DNA of 64,000 bases from Deltaproteobacteria bacterium (lineage in GTDB: Bacteria > Myxococcota_A > Polyangia > DRWM01 > JAAZOP01): positions 1 to 64,000 of the forward strand of contig JACRCX010000038.1 of the NCBI GenBank assembly GCA_016218815.1, read 5' to 3'. Each line of letters begins with the position of its first letter. Position 1 is the stretch's first letter. Under the pieces are notes generated by a model. That model made no database searches. It was not told where the DNA came from and worked only from the letters and a program-made list of their open reading frames with translations. The position numbers and the translations under genes are program-made. This document shows positions 8,818 through 18,925 of the stretch, piece after piece.

Positions 8818-9390
8818 CTACCCCGGTTCGGCCGCGCTCCCGCGCGCGGGCTCCGGTGTGATCCCGGGGCCCGCGGCGGCGACGCGGCGACGGTCGAAAA
8901 GGGGGACCAGCAGGAAGGCCGCGGTGCAGACGAGCCATTCGGCGTAGATCGGGTGAGAGAAGAGCCGCACCCGGGGCACGAGCTGCCACAACGCCAGCGT
9001 CGCGATGCCGGCCGCGAGGGTGACCCAGGCGGAGCTGCGGCGGCAGAACCGCGGGGCGTACAGGGTCGCGAGCACGACCAGGGTGTAGGCGGTGGTGAGG
9101 CTGAGGCCGATCATCAGCGTCTTGAGGATGGAGGCGATCCGAAGGGCGAGGAGCAGGGTGATCGCGCTGACGCCGAGGACCGTGAGCCGGCAGAGGAGCT
9201 GCTCGGCGCGCGGGGTCATTTCCCGCCGGACGGACGGCTTGACCAGGTCGCCGACCACCAGCGGCGGCAGCCCCCGACCGGCCAGGAAGTAGCCGACGAC
9301 TCCGCCGCGATCCAGGCGACGCGACCAGAACGCCACGGCATAGAGCAGCACGACGTAGCCGAGCAGGATGCCGAGTTGGACCGTGAACAT
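8818..9390 (-). pseudogene. Internally deleted sodium:solute symporter (SSS family)
   Basis: 190 aa against about 450-550 for intact SSS transporters. Residues 1-46 match the N-terminus of the family (first helix, then GYFLAGRGLPPLVV, like the YFLAGR signature before helix 2). Residues 47 onward (GDLVKPSVRREMTPRAEQLL...RLTVLG) match the cytoplasmic loop and last helices near the C-terminus. The core helices that form the substrate and sodium sites are missing, yet the frame is intact across the junction near 9250. It is probably a non-functional remnant; a short expressed protein cannot be excluded. Confidence 0.65.
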
Positions 9391-9426
9391 CGGAGTCTCC
9401 GCGGCCGGGAGCTTTGCCGTCCCTCC

Positions 9427-11520
9427 CTACACCAGCGCGCGATCAGCCCCGCAGGCGATCAACCGATCGAACTCGCGCGCCGGGCGGAAGCACGCCAGGC
9501 CGTACTTGTCGTGCAGCACGCGCAAACGGTCGCGCACGACGCGCAGCCCGCGCTGGCTCGCGTAACGCGCCGGCCCGTGCCAGCAGTCCGGGACTCCGAT
9601 GCCCAGCACGGCGCCCAGGTCGACCGTGAAGAAGTCGTCCAGGACCCCCTCGTCGATGCACTGGAACGCCTGGTTCGTCATCGCCAGGAGCAGCATCTCC
9701 TTCGCCTCGGCCGGCTCGGGAGGCTTCGCGCCCGGCCGCCGCCCGAGATGCTCCAGCGCCGTGCGGTCCGGCTCCATCTTCTCCTTGTAGAAGCACGGCT
9801 TGCCCGCGCCGACGTAGCCCGCCTTCCACATCCGCTCCAGCGAGGGCGGCACGTCGAGCCGCTCGCCCATCCGCTCCTTCATCGCCATGCACGCATGGTA
9901 GATGACGTTCCCGCCGGCGGTGCCGTAGACGTTGAGCGGTCCCTGCGGGAACCCCGCCTCGACCGCCAGCCGATCCACCTCCCACGGGTCCAGACCCAGC
10001 TCCGCCAGGATGAAGCCCGTGAGCACGAACACGCCGAACGTGCGGGAGGTGTAGAACCCGGGACCGTCGCCCACGACAATCACCGTCTTCTTCTGCCGTC
10101 GCCCCGCCGCGACGGCCGTCGCCAGCGCCTCCGGCGACGTCCGCGGCCCGCGGACCACCTCCAGCAGCGGCATGAGAGGCACCGGCGAGAAGTAGTGCAT
10201 GCCGACCACCAGCTCCGGATGGTCCGAGCCCTCGGCGAGCTCGTTCATCGGCAGCGTGGACGTGTTCGACGCGAACACGATGTCCGGGCTCGCCGCCCGG
10301 ATCTCGGCCAGGACCTTGCGCTTGAGCGCCAGGTCCTCGAAGACGCTCTCGATCACCAGCGGCACCCGCGCCAGGGCGCGGCGGTCCGCGCCGGGCTCGA
10401 TGCGCCCCAGCAGCTTGTCCCGTCGCTCCGCAGTCCACTTTCCCTTCTTCACCAGCGGCTCCAGTTCCGCGCCGATCCGCTCGCGCCCGGCGCGCGCCGT
10501 CGCCTCGTCCACGTCGAACAGCAGCACCCGCATCCCGGCGTCCGCGCAGACCTGGGCGATGCCGCGACCCATCAAACCCGCGCCCATGACGGCCAGCGAA
10601 TCCACCGGCCGCGCCTTGTCGGCGGCGACGGCCGCCAGCCTTGGCGCGACGCCGGTCATGTTCAGGAACAGGTCGATCTTGTTCTGGACGTTGGGGTGCT
10701 CGATCAACGGCGCGAAGTGTTTCCGCTCCGCCCGCACCGCCTGCTCGAACGGCAAGGACAGACCCTCCTCCAGCGCGTCGAGCGCCGCGCGGAACCAGGG
10801 TTTCTCCGGGCACACGCACGACCGCCGGCGTGCCTCGGCGATCATGGCAGGCCACTCGCCGCGGCGCGCCTCGTCGACCGCCTTGCGCGCGGGGTCGAGG
10901 TTGCGATTCACCTGTCCGGGATGCGCGAGGAGCCACTCGCGGGCGCGGGCGCGCAGCTCCTTGGCCGGGGCGACGGTCACGATGCCCAGCCCGGCCAACT
11001 CGCCCGCGGGCATGGTGCGGCCGCCCAGCACGATGGCGAGCATCGTCTCCATTCCGGCGAGGCGCCGCAGGGCCTCCATGCCGCCGGCGGCCGGGAAGAG
11101 GCCGACGTTGACCTCGGGCAGTCCGATGCGCGAGCCCTCCGTGGCGAAGACGTGGTCGCAGCACCAGAGCAGCAGCTCGCAGCCGCCGCCGAGCGCCGTC
11201 TGGTCCTGGACGACGGCGACGACCGGAAAGGGGCTCCGGGCGAGCGCGGCCAGGGCGTCGTGGAGCTTGTCCAGCAGGTGTCCCAGCTCGAAGGCCGAGG
11301 CGCTCTTCCGGATCTCGAGCAGGTTCGCGCCGTCGAGGAAGCTCTTGGGCTTCCCCGAGACGAGCATCAATCCCTTCGCGCCGTCGGCCGCCGCACGCTC
11401 GACCGCCGCGAACAGTTCGGCGACGAACTCTCCCCCGATCGCGTTGACCGGACCCGCGGTGTCGATCGTGATCGTGACGAGCCCGGAGGCGCCGTCCCGC
11501 TCGTAGCGCAGCTCGCTCAT
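9427..11520 (-). CDS. fadJ: Enoyl-CoA hydratase/3-hydroxyacyl-CoA dehydrogenase (FadB/FadJ type)
   Basis: 697 aa, the usual size of the fused beta-oxidation enzyme. The N-terminal crotonase domain (about 1-190) has the oxyanion-hole segment TALGGGCELLL and LPEVNVGLFPAAGG with the expected glutamate. The NAD-binding domain begins with GAGLMGRGIAQV; FASNTSTLPMNEL and MHYFSPVPLMPLLEVV are dehydrogenase signatures, and C-terminal HAD domains follow. It hydrates trans-2-enoyl-CoA and oxidises L-3-hydroxyacyl-CoA in the cytoplasm. The ATG overlaps the thiolase stop as ATGA (11517-11520), indicating translational coupling. The fadB versus fadJ label is by similarity only. Confidence 0.93.
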   Translation of the reverse strand: MSELRYERDGASGLVTITIDTAGPVNAIGGEFVAELFAAVERAAADGAKGLMLVSGKPKSFLDGANLLEIRKSASAFELGHLLDKLHDALAALARSPFPVVAVVQDQTALGGGCELLLWCCDHVFATEGSRIGLPEVNVGLFPAAGGMEALRRLAGMETMLAIVLGGRTMPAGELAGLGIVTVAPAKELRARAREWLLAHPGQVNRNLDPARKAVDEARRGEWPAMIAEARRRSCVCPEKPWFRAALDALEEGLSLPFEQAVRAERKHFAPLIEHPNVQNKIDLFLNMTGVAPRLAAVAADKARPVDSLAVMGAGLMGRGIAQVCADAGMRVLLFDVDEATARAGRERIGAELEPLVKKGKWTAERRDKLLGRIEPGADRRALARVPLVIESVFEDLALKRKVLAEIRAASPDIVFASNTSTLPMNELAEGSDHPELVVGMHYFSPVPLMPLLEVVRGPRTSPEALATAVAAGRRQKKTVIVVGDGPGFYTSRTFGVFVLTGFILAELGLDPWEVDRLAVEAGFPQGPLNVYGTAGGNVIYHACMAMKERMGERLDVPPSLERMWKAGYVGAGKPCFYKEKMEPDRTALEHLGRRPGAKPPEPAEAKEMLLLAMTNQAFQCIDEGVLDDFFTVDLGAVLGIGVPDCWHGPARYASQRGLRVVRDRLRVLHDKYGLACFRPAREFDRLIACGADRALV

Positions 11521-12722
11521 CGTCCGCCTCCCTGGCCGTCGACCTTCACGATCGCCGCTTCGCCCTGCGTCAATCCGCCGCAGATCGCCGCCACGCCGCG
11601 GCCTCCGCCGCGGCGCCGCAGCTCGTAGACCATCGTCATCAGGATGCGCAGCCCGGAGGCGCCGACGGGGTGTCCGATCGCCACGGCGCCCCCGTTGACG
11701 TTGGTGCGCTCGAGGAGCCGGAGCCAGCGCTCCTCGTCGCCGTCGGCGAGGATCTTCGTCGAGACCAGCGGCATTGCCGCGAACGCCTCGTTGATCTCGA
11801 TCAGATCGATGCCGTCCAATCGAAGGGCGGAGCGCTGCAAAACCTTGCGGATGGCGAGGGCGGGGACCCACGAGATGCCGTTGGGCGAGTCGGTCACGCC
11901 GGCCTGTTCGACCAGTTCGGCCAGGACCGGCGCGCCAAGCTCCTTCGCGCGCTCGTCCGTCATCAGGACCATCGCGGTGGCGCCGTCGTTGAGCCCCGGC
12001 GCGTTGCCAGGGGTGGTGGTCTTCGAGCCGAAGACGGGCGGGAGCATGGCGATGCGCGCGATGCTGCCGTCGGGCCGCGGCTGCTCGTCCTCGGCCAGCA
12101 GCGTCTCGGCGCGACCCTTGCGCGCCCGGATCGGCGCGATCTCGTCCGCGAACTTCCCGGCGCGCGCCGCGGCGGCCCACTTGAGGTGCGAGCCCATGGC
12201 GAAGGCGTCCAGCATTCTCTTCGGTACGCCGTACCTCTCCGCGCCGTCCGAGGCGTCGACCGCGACCGAGCTGTAGCCGGGGTAGGTGATGGGGAAGATC
12301 GGGTCGATGAGCTTAACCTCGCCGATGCGCACGCCCGCCCGGAGCTGCCGGGTCAGGTGCGGCACGCGGCTCATCGACTCGACGCCGACGACCAGCGCGG
12401 AGCGGATCTCGCCCAGGCGAAGGCCCCACTGGGCCAGACGCAGCGCGGTGAGCGGCGAGCAGCAGGCGGTATCGACGGTGGTGGTGAACACGTCGAGACC
12501 CAGCTTGAGGCCGATCTGCCGTCCGGTGACCGAGGCGGCCTCGAAGGCTCCCGGGATGCAGTTGCCGACGAAGATCTGGTCGATCTGCCCGGTCCCGGCC
12601 CCGGCCGCGTCGAGCGCCGCCTTGGCGGCGTGCACGGCGAGGTCGAGCGGTTCCGTCTCCGACAGCCCTCCCTGGTAGCGTCCGAAGGGCGTCCGTTTGG
12701 CTCCCGTGATGACGATGGACAT
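11517..12722 (-). CDS. fadA: Thiolase / acetyl-CoA acyltransferase
   Basis: 401 aa from MSIVITGAKRTPFG; the frame is open 20 codons upstream but the canonical thiolase start is here. The active-site nucleophile lies in VDTACCSPLTAL, the catalytic His in GGAVAIGHPVGASG and the second Cys in CGGLTQGEA, all in family order. It cleaves 3-ketoacyl-CoA (or condenses acetyl-CoA). Partner of the downstream bifunctional enzyme, coupled through an ATGA overlap, together giving the last three steps of beta-oxidation. Could be atoB-like instead of fadA; substrate length cannot be read from the sequence. Confidence 0.92.
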   Translation of the reverse strand: MSIVITGAKRTPFGRYQGGLSETEPLDLAVHAAKAALDAAGAGTGQIDQIFVGNCIPGAFEAASVTGRQIGLKLGLDVFTTTVDTACCSPLTALRLAQWGLRLGEIRSALVVGVESMSRVPHLTRQLRAGVRIGEVKLIDPIFPITYPGYSSVAVDASDGAERYGVPKRMLDAFAMGSHLKWAAAARAGKFADEIAPIRARKGRAETLLAEDEQPRPDGSIARIAMLPPVFGSKTTTPGNAPGLNDGATAMVLMTDERAKELGAPVLAELVEQAGVTDSPNGISWVPALAIRKVLQRSALRLDGIDLIEINEAFAAMPLVSTKILADGDEERWLRLLERTNVNGGAVAIGHPVGASGLRILMTMVYELRRRGGGRGVAAICGGLTQGEAAIVKVDGQGGGR

Positions 12723-12774
12723 GCGACCTGCATACACGAGACGCGGCGTGGCCGACAAGGGGAGGGCGACAACA

Positions 12775-12795
12775 GGAACCACCGATGGACACCGA
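12775..12795. repeat. Partial copy of the GGAACCACCGATGGACACCGA repeat
   Basis: One copy, 53 nt upstream of the thiolase start, of the short repeat also found at 27461-27490 and 28199-28233. Here it lies in non-coding DNA and lacks the second ATGAACACC half. Confidence 0.6.
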
Positions 12796-12905
12796 AGGGG
12801 GACATCTTCAGCCTACCGAACCGCGACCGCAGGGAGCGGATGGGCGTCGAGGATAGCGCGGCCGCGCGACTTGCGGCTCGCCGTTCTTGATGTTACACAT
12901 CCATT

Positions 12906-14132
12906 ATGAGTCTCAAAATGGAGATGCTAGGACGATTCCTCAAGGACCCGGGCACGAGCTTCTTCTTGTTCGGCCCCCGCGGAACGGGCAAGACGACGTG
13001 GCTCGAATCGAAGTTCCGGGGGGCGCTGACCGTGGACCTCTTGCTGCCCGACGTCGCGAGATCCCTGGCCGCGAGGCCCGAGCGACTGGCGGGAATGGTG
13101 GAAGGCAACCCGGAGCGCAACGTCGTCGTGATCGACGAGATCCAGAAGGTCCCGGCGCTGCTCGATGTTGTGCACTCGTTGATGGAGAAGCACCCCGAGA
13201 GGCGCTTCGTTCTCACGGGGTCGAGTGCCCGGAAGATCAGGCGGGCGGGCGTCGACCTGCTGGGCGGGCGAGCCGTCGTCTCGACGTTGCATCCCTTCAT
13301 GGCGGCCGAGCTGGGAGGTCGGTTCGAGTTCGACGAGGCGCTGCGGACGGGGCTGGTGCCGGTGGTGGCGTGTTCGCCGAATCCGTCCCGCGTGTTGTCG
13401 GCGTATGCCGGGCTCTACCTGCGTGAGGAAGTCCAGACGGAAGGGCTCGTCCGGAACCTTGGGGACTTCTCCCGATTCCTCGAGGTGATGTCCTTCTCCC
13501 ACGGGTCGGTGCTCAATCTGGCGAACGTCGCCCGCGAGTGCGAGGTCGGGCGCAAGGCGGTCGAGGGGTATGTCTCCATCCTGGAGGACCTTCTCCTCGG
13601 GTTCCGGCTGCCGGCGTTCACGCGCCGCGCATCCAGGGCGGTGTCGGTCCATCCGAAGTTCTACTACTTCGACGCCGGCGTGTACCGGTCGCTGCGGCCG
13701 TCCGGCCCGCTCGACCGCCGGGAGGAGATCGAGGGCGCCGCGCTCGAAGGTCTTGTGGTGCAGCACTTGCGGGCCTGGACCGCGTACCGCGGGGACAAGA
13801 GCAAGCTGCATTTCTGGCGCACGCGGTCGGGCGTGGAGGTGGACGTCGTCCTGTACGGTGACGACGGATTCTGGTCGCTCGAGATCAAGAACACCGCGCG
13901 GCCGGACAGCCGTGCGCTCGCCGGTCTCAAGGCGTTCGCCCAGGACTATCCCGAGTCCAAACGCCTGTTGCTGCACCGCGGGAAGGACCGCACGCTGACG
14001 GACGGGATCCTCTGCGTGCCGTGCGAGGAGTTCCTGGCGACGCTCCATCCGGCGCACGCGCTGGATCACGGGCTGGCGGGTTCCCGAACTGCCGCCCGGA
14101 ACAGGGCAAGGAGGGTCGGCGGAACGCGGTAG
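12906..14132 (+). CDS. AAA_14/DUF4143 family ATPase
   Basis: 408 aa. The N-terminal AAA_14 domain has Walker A GPRGTGKTTW near residue 24, Walker B NVVVIDEIQKV and the sensor-like FVLTGSSARKI. The C-terminal DUF4143 region carries a PD-(D/E)xK-like pattern, VEVDVVLYGDDGFWSLEIKNT, suggesting a nuclease fold. Family knowledge: these paired domains are widespread, patchily distributed and often sit in accessory regions; a defence or mobile-element link is suspected but unproven. No clear ribosome-binding site precedes the ATG, and the leader (TTGATGTTACACATCCATTATG) is more AT-rich than its surroundings, consistent with horizontal transfer. Next to toxin-antitoxin remains. Confidence 0.85.
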   Translation: MSLKMEMLGRFLKDPGTSFFLFGPRGTGKTTWLESKFRGALTVDLLLPDVARSLAARPERLAGMVEGNPERNVVVIDEIQKVPALLDVVHSLMEKHPERRFVLTGSSARKIRRAGVDLLGGRAVVSTLHPFMAAELGGRFEFDEALRTGLVPVVACSPNPSRVLSAYAGLYLREEVQTEGLVRNLGDFSRFLEVMSFSHGSVLNLANVARECEVGRKAVEGYVSILEDLLLGFRLPAFTRRASRAVSVHPKFYYFDAGVYRSLRPSGPLDRREEIEGAALEGLVVQHLRAWTAYRGDKSKLHFWRTRSGVEVDVVLYGDDGFWSLEIKNTARPDSRALAGLKAFAQDYPESKRLLLHRGKDRTLTDGILCVPCEEFLATLHPAHALDHGLAGSRTAARNRARRVGGTR

Positions 14133-14165
14133 GCCCGAGCCAAGGCCGCTATCGTGCGTGCTCGA

Positions 14166-14342
14166 TCACCGCGGATGCGAGCCGCGGAGGAGTTCCCGGG
14201 GCAGGAGAGCGCGGTGCGCGCGGACCAACCGGTCGACGGTGCAGAAGGGTGCCCGTCGAGCGAGGCTGTGTGCGACGAAGAGCCGGTCGAAGGGATCGCG
14301 CGCAACCCAGCGCAGGAAGTGGGTGTCGAGGAGAACGTTCAC
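14166..14342 (-). pseudogene. vapC: VapC-type PIN toxin with internal deletion
   Basis: 58 codons from a GTG that overlaps the antitoxin stop as GTGA. Residues 1-14 (VNVLLDTHFLRWVA) match the start of PIN toxins with the first catalytic Asp. The next residues, RDPFDRLFVAHSLARRA, match the conserved segment normally about 80 residues later, followed by a last Asp in TVDRL. The middle, with the central acidic residues, is missing, so the active site is incomplete. Intact relatives are about 125-135 aa. Junction near 14300. Confidence 0.65.
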
Positions 14343-14617
14343 CGCGTGCCGTCCGGGAGCGCCGTGAGGCGTCCCGGACCCCGCCAGTCCCAGGTCCACG
14401 CGTCGGCCTGCTCGAGGTCGGGCGTGCGGAGGACGTCGGAGTAGTCGGGCACCGCAGGACTCCGGCGACCTCCGCGGCGGTCCTCGCGCCTGAGGACGAG
14501 GCGCCGTCCCGTTCGCTCGAGGATGACGATATTGCCGCCGGCGACTTCGTCCAGCAGCGAGAACCAGGTTCGACGAGCCTCGGTGGCGTTGACGCGCTTC
14601 ACACGTACACCGTGCAT
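14339..14617 (-). CDS. Phd/YefM-type antitoxin
   Basis: Up to 92 aa; translation may instead start at the GTG of VKRVNATEARR. The N-terminus VNATEARRTWFSLLDEV and the following IVILERTGRRLVLRRE fit the DNA-binding fold of Phd antitoxins, which also repress their own operon. The C-terminal half (acidic, WTWDW) would wrap a toxin. It overlaps the broken vapC by GTGA, the usual antitoxin-toxin order, and lies 16 nt after uvrA. Antitoxin intact while the toxin is damaged. Confidence 0.65.
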   Translation of the reverse strand: MHGVRVKRVNATEARRTWFSLLDEVAGGNIVILERTGRRLVLRREDRRGGRRSPAVPDYSDVLRTPDLEQADAWTWDWRGPGRLTALPDGTR

Positions 14618-14633
14618 CCGGGCCGGTCTGCCG

Positions 14634-17513
14634 TCAAGAACGCCCCGTTCGTCCCAGCACCTTCCGCAGGTACTGCCCCGTGTAGGAGCCCGCGGTCCGC
14701 GACACCTGCTCGGGCGTGCCCGTCGCGATCACCTTGCCGCCGCCGTCTCCGCCCTCGGGCCCCAGGTCGATCACCCAGTCCGCCGTCTTGATCACGTCCA
14801 GGTTGTGCTCGATCACCACGACCGTGTTGCCCTGGTCGACCAGCCGCGCGAGGACCCCGAGCAGCTTCTTGATGTCGTCGAAGTGCAGGCCCGTCGTCGG
14901 CTCGTCCAGCACGTACATCGTCCGGCCCGTCGCCCGCGTCGACAGCTCCCGCGCCAGCTTGATCCGCTGCGCCTCCCCCCCCGACAGCGTCGTCGCGCTT
15001 TGCCCGAGCTGGATGTACCCCAACCCGACGTCGAACAGCGTCTGCAGCTTGGTCGCCACCTTCGGCACAGGCTCGAACAGATCCAGCGCCTCTTCCACGC
15101 TCATGTCGAGCACGTCGGCGATCGAGCGCCCGCGATACTTCACATCCAGCGTGTCGCGGTTGTAGCGCCGCCCACCGCACTCCTCGCACACGACGTACAC
15201 GTCGGGCAGGAAGTGCATCTCCACCCGGATCACCCCCTGGCCCTCGCACGTCTCGCACCGCCCGCCCCGCGCGCCGGCCACGTTGAACGAGTAGCGCCCC
15301 GGGCCGTAGCCCCGGGTCCGCGACTCGGGCAGCGCCGCGAACACGTCGCGGATGGGGCCGAACAGGCCGGTGTACGTCGCCGGGTTGGAGCGCGGCGTCC
15401 GTCCGATCGGCTGCTGGTCGATCTCCACGATCTTGTCGACGTGCTCCGAGCCGAGCAGCGACTTGTAGGGGCCCGCCCGCTCCCCCGTCCGGTGGAGCTT
15501 CGCCCGGAGGGCCGGCAGCAGCGTGTCGACCACCAGCGACGACTTTCCCGAGCCCGAGACGCCCGTTACGGAGACCAGCACGCCCAGCGGCACGCGGACG
15601 TCGATCGCCCGCAGGTTGTTCGTCTCCACGCCCTTGATCTCGACGACACGGCCGTCCGGACGCCGCCGTCGCTTCGGCAGCTCGATCGACAGCCTGTCCG
15701 CGAGGTACTGGCCGGTGAGCGACTTCGCGGAGGCCCGCACCTTGTCCGGCGGCCCAGCGACGACCACTTCCCCCCCATGCCGCCCGGCGCCGGGCCCCAG
15801 GTCGATGATCCAGTCGGCGCTCTCCATCATCTCGCGGTCGTGCTCGACCACCAGGACGGTGTTGCCCATGTCGCGCAGCGCGAGCAGCGTGCCGATGAGC
15901 CGCCGGTTGTCGCGCTGGTGCAGTCCGATCGATGGCTCGTCGAGGATATAGATCACCCCGACCAGCGAGGCGCCGATCTGCGTCGCCAGCCGGATGCGCT
16001 GGGCCTCGCCGCCGGAGAGCGTGGCCGAGGCGCGGTCGAGCGTCAGGTAGTCCAGGCCGACGTTGATCAGAAAGCGGAGGCGTTCGCGCACCTCCTTGAG
16101 CAGCCGGTCGGCGATCTGCTGCTCGCGCGGCGTGAGCTTCAGGCCGTCCAGGAACGTGAGCGCCCTCCCGGCGGTCAGCGCCGACACGTCGGCGATGTTC
16201 CGCTCCGCGATGCGCACCGCCAGCGCCTCGCGCCGCAGTCGCGCTCCCTTGCAGTCGGGGCACGGGTCCCGCCGCGCGTAGCGGTGGAACTCCTCGGCCA
16301 GGAACTCGAACCCCTCCTCGTGGTCCACCGCCCCCGCCTCGCGCTTGCGCTTCTCGTAGTCCTTCGACCGCCGGTCCAGGTTCGCGATCACCCCCTCGAA
16401 CGGCTTGCTGAAGGTGTAGCGGTTGTTCCCGTCCTCCAGCGTGAACTGGACCTCCTTCTCCGTGCCGTGGAGGATCACCTGACGCACCGCCTCGGGAAGC
16501 TCGCTCCAGGGCGTGTCCAGGTTGACGCGTAACGTGCGGGCGACGGCCGCCAGCATCTGCGGGAAGAAGGTCGTGTGGCGGCCGCTCCACGGCGCGATGG
16601 CGCCGTCGCGCAGCGAGAGCGAAGGATCCGGGACGATCAGCGCCGGGTCGAAGTGGAGGATCTCGCCCAGCCCGCTGCACGTGGGGCACGCGCCGTGCGG
16701 GTTGTTGAACGAGAACGTCCGGGGCGCCAGCTCGGGCAGTGCGATGCCGTGGTCCACGCAGGCGAACTTCGTCGTCAGGAGCAGGTCGTCGCCCTCCAGG
16801 ACGGCGATGCGCACCAGCCCGTCGCTCATCGCCACGGCGGTCTCCACGGAGTCGGTGAGCCGCCGCGACAGCCCCTCCTTGATCACCAACCGGTCCACGT
16901 ACACCTCGAGGGTGTGCTTCTTGTTCTTGTCGAGCACCGGCTCCTCGGATAGATCGCGGACTTCGCCGTCGATGTTCACGCGCACGAACCCGTCGCGCCG
17001 CAGCTTCTCCAGCTCGCGGCGGTACTCGCCCTTGCGGTCGCGCACGATCGGTGCCAGCACGGAAAACCGCGTGCCGGCCGGCAGTCCGAGCACGCGGTCC
17101 ACGATCTGCTGGACCGTCAGCGCGGAGACCGGCTTTCCGCACACCGGGCAGTGCGGCTTGCCGATCCTCGCGAACAGGACGCGCAGGTGGTCGGCGATCT
17201 CCGTCGTCGTGCCCACCGTCGAGCGCGGGTTGCGGCTCGCGTTCTTCTGCTCGATCGAGATCGCCGGCGACAGCCCCTCGATCGTGTCGACGTCCGGCTT
17301 GCCCGCCTGCTCCAGGAACTGCCGCGCATATGCCGACAGCGACTCCACGTACCGCCGCTGCCCCTCGGCGTAGATCGTGTCGAAAGCCAGGGAGGACTTG
17401 CCGGAGCCCGACAGGCCGGTGACGACCACCAGGCGGTCGCGCGGAATGTCGACGTCGATGCCCTTGAGGTTGTGCTGCCGCGCCCCGCGGACGCGGATGA
17501 ATCCGTGGTTCAT
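14634..17513 (-). CDS. uvrA: Excinuclease ABC subunit A
   Basis: 959 aa, close to the normal 940. Start is [18 protein letters not shown]. Two ABC ATPase modules are present: Walker [15 protein letters not shown] and [14 protein letters not shown], and two copies of the signature LSGGEAQRI. Zinc motifs CPTCSG, CPDCKG and the CETCEG...CEECGG pair are intact. UvrA scans DNA for bulky lesions and loads UvrB in nucleotide excision repair. The ATG overlaps the pdxA stop (ATGA, 17510-17513), so the two are translationally coupled. No sign of damage. Confidence 0.98.
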   Translation of the reverse strand: MNHGFIRVRGARQHNLKGIDVDIPRDRLVVVTGLSGSGKSSLAFDTIYAEGQRRYVESLSAYARQFLEQAGKPDVDTIEGLSPAISIEQKNASRNPRSTVGTTTEIADHLRVLFARIGKPHCPVCGKPVSALTVQQIVDRVLGLPAGTRFSVLAPIVRDRKGEYRRELEKLRRDGFVRVNIDGEVRDLSEEPVLDKNKKHTLEVYVDRLVIKEGLSRRLTDSVETAVAMSDGLVRIAVLEGDDLLLTTKFACVDHGIALPELAPRTFSFNNPHGACPTCSGLGEILHFDPALIVPDPSLSLRDGAIAPWSGRHTTFFPQMLAAVARTLRVNLDTPWSELPEAVRQVILHGTEKEVQFTLEDGNNRYTFSKPFEGVIANLDRRSKDYEKRKREAGAVDHEEGFEFLAEEFHRYARRDPCPDCKGARLRREALAVRIAERNIADVSALTAGRALTFLDGLKLTPREQQIADRLLKEVRERLRFLINVGLDYLTLDRASATLSGGEAQRIRLATQIGASLVGVIYILDEPSIGLHQRDNRRLIGTLLALRDMGNTVLVVEHDREMMESADWIIDLGPGAGRHGGEVVVAGPPDKVRASAKSLTGQYLADRLSIELPKRRRRPDGRVVEIKGVETNNLRAIDVRVPLGVLVSVTGVSGSGKSSLVVDTLLPALRAKLHRTGERAGPYKSLLGSEHVDKIVEIDQQPIGRTPRSNPATYTGLFGPIRDVFAALPESRTRGYGPGRYSFNVAGARGGRCETCEGQGVIRVEMHFLPDVYVVCEECGGRRYNRDTLDVKYRGRSIADVLDMSVEEALDLFEPVPKVATKLQTLFDVGLGYIQLGQSATTLSGGEAQRIKLARELSTRATGRTMYVLDEPTTGLHFDDIKKLLGVLARLVDQGNTVVVIEHNLDVIKTADWVIDLGPEGGDGGGKVIATGTPEQVSRTAGSYTGQYLRKVLGRTGRS

Positions 17514-18544
17514 GTCTCTCGCGCCCGGCCCCGCAGCTCGACCAGACGGACAGCCAGCCGGTACGCCGACAGCACCCCCCGCGGGTCGGCGAGCCCCTTG
17601 CCCGCGAGGTCGTAGGCCGTGCCGTGGTCGGGCGACGTCCGCACGAACGGCAGTCCGAGCGTCACGTTGACCGTCTCGCCGAACGCGGCCAGCCGGCAGG
17701 CCAGCATCGCCTGGTCGTGGTACATCGCCACCACCGCGTCGAACCGGCCTTCCAGGTGCCGCCGGAACGCCGTGTCCACCGGCAACGGCCCGGAGATCGT
17801 CGCCCGCATCCCCTCTTCCGTGAATCGCGTCTGCAACGCGCCGACCGCCGGCGAGATCACCAGGTGCTCCTCGTCCCCGAACAGGCCGCCCTCGCCCGCG
17901 TGCGGGTTGAGCCCGGCCACGACCAGCCGCGGCTTGCGGAAGCCCAACTCCTCCAGGTGGTCCACTTCGAGCCGCACGGCCTTCTCGATGCGCTCCGCCT
18001 TCAGCGTCGCCGGGACGTCCTTGAGCGCGATGTGGGTGGTCACGACGACCGTGCGCAGCTTCTCGCCGGTGAAGGCCATGGCCACGTCGCTCGAGCGCAA
18101 CCCCGCCAGGCGCGCCAGCAGCTCCGTCTGCCCGCTGAACCGGCTGCCCATCACCTGCGAAATGCCGCCCTTGTTCACCGGCGCCGTCACCACCGCCTGG
18201 ATGCGCCCCTGCTTCGCCGCCTGCGCCGCCAGCGAGAGGTACCGTAGCTGCGCCTGGCCCCCCGCCCGTGTCGGCACCGCCGGCAGCACGTCGTCCTGCG
18301 TCAGCGGGACCAGATCGAGCAGCGTCGGACCCTCGACGTACGCCTCGGGCTTGTCCACCGCGTCGGCCGGCAACGGCCGGAAGGGCAGGGGAGGGGTCAT
18401 TCCGAGCGCCGCGGCGGCGCGCCCGAGCTGTGCCATGCTGCCGAATACGGTCACGGGCGCCGCCGGACCCAGCTCGCGGATGAGCAGCAGCACCAGCTCC
18501 CCGCCCACCCCCGCGGGATCGCCCAACGTGATGCCGATTCTCAT
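17510..18544 (-). CDS. pdxA: 4-hydroxythreonine-4-phosphate dehydrogenase
   Basis: 344 aa. Signatures of Pdx[10 protein letters not shown] at the N-terminus, [19 protein letters not shown] and LNPHAGEGG with metal-binding His, MYHDQ, and RTSPDHGTA. It oxidises 4-phosphohydroxy-L-threonine in pyridoxal phosphate synthesis (DXP-dependent route). Oddity: the substrate-binding GHTE motif of E. coli PdxA (His136) reads GQTE here (Gln139). That substitution could alter substrate preference, as in PdxA-like paralogs acting on other hydroxy-acid phosphates. Translationally coupled to uvrA. Confidence 0.9.
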   Translation of the reverse strand: MRIGITLGDPAGVGGELVLLLIRELGPAAPVTVFGSMAQLGRAAAALGMTPPLPFRPLPADAVDKPEAYVEGPTLLDLVPLTQDDVLPAVPTRAGGQAQLRYLSLAAQAAKQGRIQAVVTAPVNKGGISQVMGSRFSGQTELLARLAGLRSSDVAMAFTGEKLRTVVVTTHIALKDVPATLKAERIEKAVRLEVDHLEELGFRKPRLVVAGLNPHAGEGGLFGDEEHLVISPAVGALQTRFTEEGMRATISGPLPVDTAFRRHLEGRFDAVVAMYHDQAMLACRLAAFGETVNVTLGLPFVRTSPDHGTAYDLAGKGLADPRGVLSAYRLAVRLVELRGRARET

Positions 18545-18613
18545 TCGCCGATCCGCCGCATTCCATCCCCCGATTCTTGGTCCGGGCGGGCATCATAGGT
18601 TAGTCTCGGTCCG

Positions 18614-18925
18614 ATGCAAGCGGGGAATCCCATCCGGCGCGCGCAGGTGTTCCCGATCCTCATCCTCGTCCTCACCCTGCTCACCGTCCCGTTCCTGATC
18701 TTCGGCGCGGGCGGGCTCGGCCGAGTCGACCGCCTCGAGGCGGAGCTGGCGCAGATCCACAGGGAGAACGGGAAGCTCGAGGCCCGGTGCCGCGAGCTGC
18801 GCCGGCGGCTGGAAGCCTACCGTACCCGCCCCGGATACCTCGAGGACGTCGCTCGCGACGAGCTGGGCCTCGTCCGCCCCGACGAGATGGTCCTGGTGTT
18901 CCCGGAGTCCGACCCCCGCGACTAG
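18614..18925 (+). CDS. FtsB/DivIC-like septum formation protein
   Basis: 103 aa. A hydrophobic helix (about 12-32, VFPILILVLTLLTVPFLIFG) is followed by a periplasmic coiled coil (RVDRLEAELAQIHRENGKLEAR) and the family tail GYLEDVARDELGLVRPDEMV. FtsB/DivIC proteins are bitopic and bridge FtsL and FtsQ in the divisome. Divergent from pdxA with 69 nt between starts. Its TAG stop shares the palindrome CTAG with the stop of the opposite-strand gene at 18922. Confidence 0.85.
   Translation: MQAGNPIRRAQVFPILILVLTLLTVPFLIFGAGGLGRVDRLEAELAQIHRENGKLEARCRELRRRLEAYRTRPGYLEDVARDELGLVRPDEMVLVFPESDPRD

Noticed and set aside
14523..16532. Long plus-strand frame over uvrA
   Set aside because: Antisense shadow of uvrA; His/Arg/Pro-rich and without any recognisable domain.
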